DNA of 5,840 nucleotides, from positions 1 to 5,840 of the forward strand of contig PWGE01000139.1 in NCBI GenBank assembly GCA_003554345.1, given 5' to 3'. The notes beneath the pieces were generated by a model. That model was not told the DNA's origin, searched no databases, and saw nothing but the letters and a program-made list of their open reading frames with translations. The translations under genes were made by a program, and so were the position numbers. This document shows positions 1 through 5,840 of the stretch, piece by piece; position 1 is the stretch's first letter, and the number at the start of each line of letters is the position of its first letter. Source of the stretch: Candidatus Sumerlaeota bacterium (GTDB lineage: Bacteria > Sumerlaeota > T1SED10-198M).

Positions 1-3000
1 ATTCGGGTTGACTCTTCCAGTCCCCGGGTTGTTCAGATTAACTATGATGTCTATAATCACCGCGGGAAGCCAGTGGATATGGAGATATATCTTTCCACTG
101 ATGGAGGAGAGCATTATACAAAACGCCTTTCTTCCCTGGAAGGTGATGTGCGGAATGTGGAGAGTGGTACAAATAAGCTGATCAAATGGGACGCCTATCA
201 GGATTTAGGAGCAGTACATGGAGATGATTTTCGACTGAAAGTGGTGGCTTACAGTCACCCGGTGGAAAGATATGACATTATCGTAAATGCGGGTTCTTTA
301 GGAGCAGTAGCTGCTGCTTTACAGGCGGCACGGGACAACCCGGAGGCAGAGATACTTCTGCTTGAACCGACCGACTGGTTGGGGGGTCAGGCAACCTCGC
401 AGGGTGTTTCTGCCATTGATAATGCCTATACCACGCATATGGTGGATACACCTGAATTTTATGCCAGAGACTGGATGGAGTTTCAGGAGCTGGTTAGAGA
501 AAATCCGGAAGAGGCACCCGGTACTGGCTTTGCCGGCGAAAATGCCTGTTGGGTGAGTCGTTTTTCCTATGATCCCCGTACCGGCGCCTGGGCTTTTGAA
601 AAAATGATAGAAGAAAAACCGAATATTACCTACCGGGATATGTCGGTTGTAAAAGATGTCTCGACCATGCCTGTTTTTGATGAATATGGCGATGGAAAAG
701 AAATAACCGCTCTGGAAATCATAGAGCGTACTCCTATCAATGATTATGAGCCTTTTGACCGTTTTCTTTCAGAAGAAATTCCTGATTGGTATTCCTATGA
801 GGATTCTCCTTATTTTTCAAAAGAAACTACTGTGATTTTACCGCAAGATTCTGGAAAAGGGATGACGGTGATAGATGGTTCAGAGTTTGGAGATATCATA
901 GTACTGGCGGATGCCAGGTATACAGTGGGCAGAGAACTGGAAACAGAAGAAATCGGAGAAGATGGTGAGTTGCCGGAACTCAATGAAAGAGGGACTCAAT
1001 CATTTGTTTTTACCTTCTGCGTCACAGGGAGCGAAGAGTTTGATGAGGCAGATGACGTGAAAGAACCTTTCCCGGGCTTTATGGATTATTATGAACAACA
1101 GGTAGATGATTACTTTTCGCTGGGGACCCACAGCTGGCAACGTGTCTGGACGTATCGAAGAGTGCTTAATGCGGGAGGACCATGGGAAATGGATACTGTC
1201 AATAAAGATGATGTGTCCATGCAAAACTGGTATCCGGGAAATGATTACCCATATGGAACCCTTTACAAAAATATTGAAGAAGCCCGAAAGGAAAAGGATG
1301 ACTGGCAGGGTGGTGTGATGCTGGATGAGATTGAACAGGCTGAAAAACATGCACTGGCATATTACTTTTATTACAGGGATATAAAACCCGAGGAGATTCC
1401 TTTTGAAATCTACTTGTTACGGGGCGATGATGAACTCAATATGATGGATACCCACTCAGGTTTGTCTAAAAAACCTTACTTTAGAGGAACAAGGCGTATA
1501 GTAGGGTTAAATAATTTTCGCATAACAGAGCGCTTCTATAATACCCGTGAAGATGCTTCTCATTTTTATTATGATTCCATTGGAATAGGGAATTATCCTA
1601 CAGATATTCACCCAAATCATGAATATGATTTTGGCATCACTCCGGAAGTTTTATATCCGGAGCCATTCTATATCCCATACCGCTCTCTGGCTTCTCATAA
1701 TGTACGGAACCTGTTAGCTGCCGGGAAAAACTATGCGACAACTTTTATTACGAATGCCGGATATCGCCTCCATCCCATTGAGTGGGCGGCTGGCGTTGGT
1801 GCAGGCGGAGCAGCGGCTTTGATGGATACATATGACGTTACCAATTACGATCTGTTGGACATCCCCTTACTTCGTGAATTACAGGCTAACGTGAAGAAAA
1901 ATTCACCTCTCTCATGGCCTGAACAGGATGATTCAAAAATGCCTGAAATTACGGGAGATGTGGTAATTAATGATTTTGCCCCCCCTTCTCCGGGTGACAC
2001 TTTTCCCATAGAAGTATACCATCATGGCTCAGCAAAAGTAAAAGCCTTTTATCAGGGGGGAGAATTAGAAACATCTCATGAAAAAGTAAATGGCCGTTTT
2101 CTTATAGAGGATAATGTTATCGAAGATCCTTTAAAATGGGTGAGAATTGAATGTTACGATGAAGAAGGTGTTTATATGGAGTCATTAACAGTCAATGAGA
2201 TTGGTGAAGACCTGACCGAGAAAATGGTGATAAATAATAATGAACCTGTCTATACCTCTATTCCTTTTGATATAGAAGTTGTTTTTCCTGTGGCAGATAA
2301 AGTGGCTCTCTATACAGAAGAAGGTTTTCTGGAAAAACAATCTACGCCTGTCGATGGCACATTCTACTTTGATTCAGTGGTACTAGATCACCGTTCTGCA
2401 TGGATTGAAGCAAGAGGATATACAGATGATGATGAACTGGTCGGTACACTCCGACAGGATATAGCGTATGAAGATGGTTTTATAATGGTAAATGAGGGTG
2501 ATCTGCCATTGACTGGAGAAGAGGTGCAGATACTGGTTTCTCATCAGGAAGCGGCTGAAATAAAGCTCCTTATAGACGGGTATACAGTGGGCGAAAGTGA
2601 CGTTTCTCAAAACGGTTTGTTTGAGTTTTACCATACCTTTGAAGAAGCCGGCAAGTATTCTCTGGAAGCTTTATGCTACGATACAGATGGTTCTTTACTT
2701 GATACTTTAGAGACGACGGTTGAATCTCATCCTACAGATACATTTGTGGTTGTGAATAAAGGAGAAGATGTTAAAGCATTCGAACCATTTACAGTGAAAG
2801 TCTATCATCCCACAGCCCATAGTGCTTTTATAACTGCTGAGGATCAATGGGAACGAGGTGAGACAAGACAGCGGGTGGGACACTATCTTTTATGGGAAGA
2901 TGAGGGCTTTAACACCCCTGGTGACCGCTGGATAGCTGTTTACTGCTATGATAGAGATGGTAATGAAATTGACCGTCTTGTTGCAGAGTTTGTCGTCCTG

Positions 3001-3012
3001 CCTGAGGATTAA
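1..3012 (+). CDS. Secreted-type FAD-dependent oxidoreductase with Ig-like modules (5'-partial)
   Basis: The frame is open from base 1 to TAA at 3010-3012, giving 1003 residues (numbered here from base 1) of a gene that starts upstream. Codons 1-85 are an Ig-like module with the STDGGEHY and GTNKLIKWDA signatures seen in proteins that often also carry SUMF1-type domains. The FAD_oxidored-like domain follows: beta1-loop YDIIVNAGSLGA (91-102), ribose-binding E122 in EPTDWLGGQATSQGVSAID (122-140), CWVSRFSYDPR (183-193), KKPYFRGTRRIVG (490-502), and the FAD-closing segment IPYRSL (558-563), AAGKN (573-577), YRLHPIEWAAGVGAGGAA (588-605). Codons 654-1003 are four tandem beta-rich repeats. Family members are often loosely named 'xanthan lyase' but the substrate is unknown, so none is assigned. 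The modular beta-rich build suggests export; a signal peptide cannot be checked. In the beta1 loop two glycines usual for the family (GGSLGG or GGTSGG) are alanine. There is no frameshift and no shared operon with the convergent kinase gene. Confidence 0.88.
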   Translation: MRVDSSSPRVVQINYDVYNHRGKPVDMEIYLSTDGGEHYTKRLSSLEGDVRNVESGTNKLIKWDAYQDLGAVHGDDFRLKVVAYSHPVERYDIIVNAGSLGAVAAALQAARDNPEAEILLLEPTDWLGGQATSQGVSAIDNAYTTHMVDTPEFYARDWMEFQELVRENPEEAPGTGFAGENACWVSRFSYDPRTGAWAFEKMIEEKPNITYRDMSVVKDVSTMPVFDEYGDGKEITALEIIERTPINDYEPFDRFLSEEIPDWYSYEDSPYFSKETTVILPQDSGKGMTVIDGSEFGDIIVLADARYTVGRELETEEIGEDGELPELNERGTQSFVFTFCVTGSEEFDEADDVKEPFPGFMDYYEQQVDDYFSLGTHSWQRVWTYRRVLNAGGPWEMDTVNKDDVSMQNWYPGNDYPYGTLYKNIEEARKEKDDWQGGVMLDEIEQAEKHALAYYFYYRDIKPEEIPFEIYLLRGDDELNMMDTHSGLSKKPYFRGTRRIVGLNNFRITERFYNTREDASHFYYDSIGIGNYPTDIHPNHEYDFGITPEVLYPEPFYIPYRSLASHNVRNLLAAGKNYATTFITNAGYRLHPIEWAAGVGAGGAAALMDTYDVTNYDLLDIPLLRELQANVKKNSPLSWPEQDDSKMPEITGDVVINDFAPPSPGDTFPIEVYHHGSAKVKAFYQGGELETSHEKVNGRFLIEDNVIEDPLKWVRIECYDEEGVYMESLTVNEIGEDLTEKMVINNNEPVYTSIPFDIEVVFPVADKVALYTEEGFLEKQSTPVDGTFYFDSVVLDHRSAWIEARGYTDDDELVGTLRQDIAYEDGFIMVNEGDLPLTGEEVQILVSHQEAAEIKLLIDGYTVGESDVSQNGLFEFYHTFEEAGKYSLEALCYDTDGSLLDTLETTVESHPTDTFVVVNKGEDVKAFEPFTVKVYHPTAHSAFITAEDQWERGETRQRVGHYLLWEDEGFNTPGDRWIAVYCYDRDGNEIDRLVAEFVVLPED
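1960..3009 (+). repeat. Four tandem ~88-residue Ig-like protein repeats in the oxidoreductase C-terminus
   Basis: These are repeats at protein level, not DNA level. Units start at about bases 1960, 2224, 2479 and 2743 (codons 654, 742, 827 and 915) and are 88, 85, 88 and 89 residues long. Each opens with a short hydrophobic strand followed by Asn (VVIND, MVINN, IMVNE, VVVNK). Three then have a [PF]-x-x-[IV]-x-V strand (FPIEVYH, FDIEVVF, FTVKVYH); the third unit has VQILVSH at that place. A glycine-plus-aromatic strand follows in the middle (GRFLIED, GTFYFDS, GLFEFYH, GHYLLWE). Each unit ends with a [WL]-[IVE]-x-x-x-[CG]-Y-[DT]-x-[DE] strand-turn (RIECYDEEG, EARGYTDDD, EALCYDTDG, AVYCYDRDG). 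This looks like a beta-sandwich module used for binding or spacing. I do not recognise a named Pfam family, and the final unit does not look like a known sorting domain. Confidence 0.75.
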
Positions 3013-3016
3013 GAAA

Positions 3017-3053
3017 AGGATAAAAAAAGACTTTTACGAGAAAATATTATCCT
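3017..3053. terminator. Possible bidirectional terminator between convergent genes
   Basis: The 47-bp gap between the two stop codons contains a perfect 7-bp inverted repeat, AGGATAA (3017-3023) and TTATCCT (3047-3053), around a 23-base AT-rich loop. On the + strand an interrupted T-tract follows at 3061-3068, just inside the kinase gene. On the - strand the T-run lies within the loop rather than after the stem. The stem is short and AT-rich, so it is a weak candidate. Its position between two convergent stop codons is the main support. Confidence 0.3.
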
Positions 3054-3059
3054 GTAAGA

Positions 3060-5615
3060 TTATTTTTTGTCAAGAATGGATCGGACTTTATTGCAAAAAT
3101 CTTTAATGGTAAACGGCTTCTGAATAAATTGTGCCTCGGTATCAAGTATATTATTATGTGTGATCACATTTGATGTATAGCCAGACATGTATAAAACTTT
3201 TATGCGGGGCTTCATTTTCTGTATGGCCTGTTGGAGTTCTTTACCGTTCATCTGGGGCATTATGAGATCTGTAATGAGAAGATGGATATCCCTGTCATAG
3301 GAATCGCAGAGAGATAAGGCTTCCCGGGGTTTTTCAGCAGAAAGAACTTTATACCCGTGATCTTCAAGAATCATTTTTGCTACAGATAAAATCTGGGGAT
3401 CGTCTTCTACGATTAAGATGGTTTCCGAGCCCCCTTTTTCAACGGTTGGCTGATATTGCTTCTTGGATTCTACTTCTCCCTGGTGCCGGGGAAGATATAT
3501 CTTGAAGGTTGTTCCTTTTCCAGGGGTACTGTCTACATCTATAAAGCCATTGTTTTGTCTGATAATACCATACACCGTAGGAAGGCCAAGACCGGTACCC
3601 TTTTCTGCTTCCTTGGTTGTAAAGAAGGGATCAAAGATCTTGTGAAGGGTTTCCCTTTTCATGCCACAGCCATTATCGCTTATGGACAGCAAGACATATT
3701 TGCCTGGTTTTATATGAGATTGAGGTGAAGAATAGAATGTATCAATAAAGATGTTTTCTGTTCTTATGGTGAGTTGACCTTTACCTTTAATAGCGTCTCT
3801 GGCATTGACACACAGGTTCGCCAGGATTTGATGAACCTGACCGGGATCGATTTTTACAGGTGTCACTTCCGATGCGGGGAGCCACTTAAGATCAATGTTT
3901 TCGCCGATAATGCGACCAAGCATGGCGAGCATTTCACTCAGAGTTTTGTTAAGATCCAGCGCTTGAGGTTTTACTGTTTGTTTTCGGGCAAAAGCGAGGA
4001 GTTGACCTGTTAATCTTGCAGATTGCTGAGCAGCCTTTTGTATTTCTTTAAGATTTTGAAAGAGGGGTTCTTTGCTCTCAATTTTGTTGAGGGCCATTTC
4101 TACATTACCCATGATGACTCCCAGCATATTATTAAAATCATGAGCCACACCACCAGCTAATCTTCCTACCGCCTCCATTTTCTGAACCTGCCGTAACTGG
4201 GCTTCCAGTTCCTTACGCTCCGTTTCCATTCGCTTATGTCTGGTGATATCCATTATCAATCCTACTTTACGAACAGGTTTGCCGTTTTTATCTCTTATGA
4301 CACCTGCTGACTCTCTGACCCAGCGAATGTTCCCATCTTTTCTGATAATACGGAATTCATATTCCAGCGGCTTATCTTCGGATTGTCTGATAACAGGCTG
4401 ATTCATACGTTTTACATAACTTCGATCAGCCGGGTATACCATCCTTAAAAAATCTTTTGAAGTGCCTTTGAATTCTCCTTCATCCAGCCCAAAAAGAGCT
4501 TCACATTCTTTCGACCAATAGAGTGAGTCAGTATTCAGGTCATATTCCCAGCTTCCTGCATTGGCAAAAGAATGAGCCTGGGAAAGTCTTTTTTCATTTT
4601 TTCTGAGGTTTTCTTCAACCTTTTTACGCTCGGTGAGAACTTTTTCACGCTCAGAGAGAAGTCTTGCAAGCCGGATATTGCTGTGACTGAGTTGCGATAT
4701 AATATCTCCCAGATTATTAAAAAACCGTATAACTGCCTCAAGCTTCTCACGGCTCCAGCGTGGCACCTCTTTCAATGCTTGCAGATATTCCTTTTGATTG
4801 AAACCGTATTTTTGGGCTTGCTTTTTGAATGTATCAAGATTGATTTCTTCATCTTCAAAGAAAAATTGTCCGGAAAACAGGTTTGCCACATGGCTGTCTC
4901 CTGCATAAACAGGAGTGGCTACGTCCCACATATTATTTTTGCATTTGTATAATTTATACTGGCCCGGTTCGATATACCTTGCAAGTTCTCTGTCACTTTC
5001 GATGCAATGCTTTCTGGATTTTGGATGAGCTCTGTGAAAATCCCAGCAAATCTTTTGAAAGCCGGTTTTTGCCAGAATGTTTCCTTTAAGGTCTATAATA
5101 GCCATTCCAATACCTGTTAACTTATGAAAATCATCAATTAAGGACTGGAGGGTCCTGATGTCAATGATTTCTTCCAGGCGTATGGCGCCAGCTTTCCCTG
5201 TTGGGGGGAGTGTGCTGTTCACTTCTTTGGAATGTTTTTGAGCTTTTTGACGATGAGTTAAGTGGTGGTATATCCAGATATTACCCTTGAAAACATTATC
5301 TTCAAAGACCGGAATATAATCCTGTAACAGTATACGGCCGTCGTTGAGAATAACTTCTTGTCCCTTTACTTCTTTACGTTTTGAAATTAAAGTATCCCTG
5401 AGATTGGCAAACTGGCGGGGATTGGAGAGAAAAGGTTTGATTTTTTCGACAAGCTGAGGATAAGAGATTTCTTCTGGCGTATCCGGCGAAAGTGAGAAGT
5501 ATTTGCAAAAGGAGGGATTGATCTGCAGTACTTTTCCTCTTTCATCTTCTATAACGACCCCTTCTTCCATGTTCTGAGCAAGATAAAGAAAATAAATGTA
5601 ATGATTTTGAACCAT
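3060..5615 (-). CDS. Soluble hybrid sensor histidine kinase (PAS-PocR-PAS-HisKA-HATPase-REC)
   Basis: Complete 851-residue protein, ATG at 5615 to TAA at 3062-3060. Domains in order: PAS (about 8-120); PocR ligand-binding domain (about 148-305) with Cys190, Cys204 and Cys225 in the conserved ICWDFH, KHCIESD and YKCKNN contexts and a LFSGQFF strand; coiled coil (about 310-346); PAS_3/PAC (about 347-460, ending in VGLIMDITRHK); HisKA with phospho-acceptor His492 in GGVAHDFNN; HATPase_c with N box N600/N604, G1 DNGCGM (647-652), F box FDPFFTTKE (661-669) and G2 GTGLGL (673-678); receiver (about 731-851) with acidic pocket E737/D738, phospho-acceptor D783, S811 and K833. It should autophosphorylate on His492 and pass phosphate to D783, then probably to an unlinked phosphotransfer protein or regulator. 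There are no transmembrane segments or signal peptide, so sensing is cytoplasmic. PocR domains are thought to bind small molecules; the ligand cannot be read here. The start is the first ATG/GTG/TTG after an in-frame TGA upstream. Met16 is an alternative but would cut into the PAS cap. Confidence 0.95.
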   Translation of the reverse strand: MVQNHYIYFLYLAQNMEEGVVIEDERGKVLQINPSFCKYFSLSPDTPEEISYPQLVEKIKPFLSNPRQFANLRDTLISKRKEVKGQEVILNDGRILLQDYIPVFEDNVFKGNIWIYHHLTHRQKAQKHSKEVNSTLPPTGKAGAIRLEEIIDIRTLQSLIDDFHKLTGIGMAIIDLKGNILAKTGFQKICWDFHRAHPKSRKHCIESDRELARYIEPGQYKLYKCKNNMWDVATPVYAGDSHVANLFSGQFFFEDEEINLDTFKKQAQKYGFNQKEYLQALKEVPRWSREKLEAVIRFFNNLGDIISQLSHSNIRLARLLSEREKVLTERKKVEENLRKNEKRLSQAHSFANAGSWEYDLNTDSLYWSKECEALFGLDEGEFKGTSKDFLRMVYPADRSYVKRMNQPVIRQSEDKPLEYEFRIIRKDGNIRWVRESAGVIRDKNGKPVRKVGLIMDITRHKRMETERKELEAQLRQVQKMEAVGRLAGGVAHDFNNMLGVIMGNVEMALNKIESKEPLFQNLKEIQKAAQQSARLTGQLLAFARKQTVKPQALDLNKTLSEMLAMLGRIIGENIDLKWLPASEVTPVKIDPGQVHQILANLCVNARDAIKGKGQLTIRTENIFIDTFYSSPQSHIKPGKYVLLSISDNGCGMKRETLHKIFDPFFTTKEAEKGTGLGLPTVYGIIRQNNGFIDVDSTPGKGTTFKIYLPRHQGEVESKKQYQPTVEKGGSETILIVEDDPQILSVAKMILEDHGYKVLSAEKPREALSLCDSYDRDIHLLITDLIMPQMNGKELQQAIQKMKPRIKVLYMSGYTSNVITHNNILDTEAQFIQKPFTIKDFCNKVRSILDKK

Positions 5616-5677
5616 TATTTGTAGCTTTTTACAGGAAATAATATTTTTCTTCCGGACTTTTTTCCTGCCTCTCCTCT
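5616..5677 (-). promoter_or_regulatory. Kinase leader: displaced SD-like box and inverted repeat
   Basis: Read on the - strand, the bases just before the kinase ATG (AAGCTACAAATA) have no Shine-Dalgarno sequence. The only strong one is the purine box AGAGGAGAGG (5677-5668), 52 bases upstream of the ATG with no ATG, GTG or TTG at a usable distance after it. Directly after this box comes a 7-bp perfect inverted repeat, CAGGAAA (5667-5661) and TTTCCTG (5638-5632), with a 22-base loop. If the stem forms, the box would sit 16 bases from the ATG instead of 52. The sequence shows the box and the repeat; the folding and its effect on translation are inference. No convincing sigma-70 -35/-10 pair was found upstream. 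Confidence 0.3.
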
Positions 5678-5840
5678 GAAAATAAACTCTTCAAAATACA
5701 ATGTACTTTAATAAAAAAAGTTGCACCTTACCATTGGCTTGCTGCTTTCCCGGGAGCGCCGATCTCCGACTTACAGACCGCCTATGGCGGGATTGGCCTC
5801 TTATTCTTAAAATAAAACCTTTTTGAGACGCAAAATATTG
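5678..5840. other. Intergenic region with no gene seen
   Basis: Apart from the palindrome at 5754-5800, this flank has no open frame with a start site and no tRNA-like or other RNA gene. It contains A/T tracts (for example seven A at 5713-5719), an 8-bp palindrome TCCCGGGA (5748-5755) that overlaps the left edge of the larger hairpin, and AT-rich sequence to the right edge. It should include the promoter of the - strand kinase gene, but no hexamer pair with good spacing stands out. Confidence 0.6.
5754..5800. repeat. GC-rich imperfect palindrome, REP-like intergenic element
   Basis: Two arms can fold into one long hairpin: GAG (5754-5756) with CTC (5798-5800), GCCGATC (5758-5764) with GATTGGC (5791-5797, one G:T pair), and CCGCC (5778-5782) with GGCGG (5786-5790) around a TAT loop. 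A single C (5757) and 13 bases (5765-5777) bulge from the left arm. That gives 15 pairs in 47 bases. The element is clearly richer in G and C than the A/T tracts on both sides. There is no T-run directly after it in either direction, so a Rho-independent terminator is a poor fit. Dispersed palindromic units in intergenic DNA look like this, but one copy cannot show that it is repeated in the genome. Confidence 0.45.

Noticed and set aside
1000-1350. Open frame on the - strand (116 codons) inside the oxidoreductase gene
   Set aside because: It lies wholly opposite a well-supported coding region, encodes no recognisable domain, and is best explained as a shadow frame.
4572-4952. Open frame on the + strand (126 codons) opposite the kinase gene
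   Set aside because: It is antisense to the PocR and coiled-coil codons of a clear gene. The translation has no recognisable family and its hydrophobic runs arise from the reverse complement of charged coiled-coil codons.
5754-5800. Integron attC site or Rho-independent terminator
   Set aside because: No RYYYAAC/GTTRRRY core pair is seen at the ends, no integrase or cassette array is present, and no T-run directly follows the stem in either direction.
5813-5840. GACGCAAA near the right edge, resembling part of a c-di-GMP-I (GEMM) riboswitch
   Set aside because: Only one short motif matches. The P1b partner sequence and the GG before GACGCAAA are missing, and the window ends before the rest could be checked.
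1-5840. CRISPR array, tRNA, rRNA, insertion sequence or transposase
   Set aside because: No regularly spaced direct repeats, no cloverleaf or rRNA sequence, and no transposase-like reading frame or terminal inverted repeats were found.

Overview
The window holds two large convergent genes and one short non-coding flank. Base composition is moderately AT-rich. The protein families (secreted multidomain FAD oxidoreductase with Ig-like modules; PocR/PAS hybrid histidine kinase) point to a Gram-negative environmental bacterium with many signalling proteins, such as Desulfobacterota, Fibrobacterota/Chitinivibrionia or a related phylum. That placement is inference; nothing here fixes the phylum.

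Positions 1-3012 (+) encode the C-terminal 1003 residues of a protein that begins upstream of the window. In order it carries the end of an Ig-like module of the kind often found beside SUMF1-type domains, a FAD-dependent oxidoreductase domain of the FAD_oxidored type (about codons 90-610), and four tandem beta-rich repeats of about 85-89 residues that run to the C-terminus. The reading frame is open to the left edge, so a GTG at 73 is not the real start. The protein is probably exported, but any signal peptide would lie outside the window.

Positions 3013-3059 are a 47-bp AT-rich gap between the convergent stop codons, with a weak inverted repeat that could serve as a shared terminator.

Positions 5615-3060 (-) encode a complete 851-residue soluble hybrid histidine kinase: PAS, PocR ligand-binding domain, coiled coil, PAS/PAC, HisKA, HATPase_c and a C-terminal receiver. 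All phosphotransfer residues are intact. It has no membrane segment, so it should sense a cytoplasmic ligand or state. No DNA-binding output domain or partner regulator is encoded in the window.

Positions 5616-5840 are intergenic. On the kinase side there is a possible structured leader, in which a purine-rich Shine-Dalgarno-like box is separated from the start codon by an inverted repeat. Further right is a GC-rich imperfect palindrome (5754-5800) in an AT-rich background, resembling a dispersed REP-type element. The two genes are convergent, so they do not share a transcript, and the sequence gives no direct evidence that they act together. No clearly new system is visible. The most unusual items are the architecture of the oxidoreductase, its altered dinucleotide-binding motif, the kinase leader and the intergenic palindrome.
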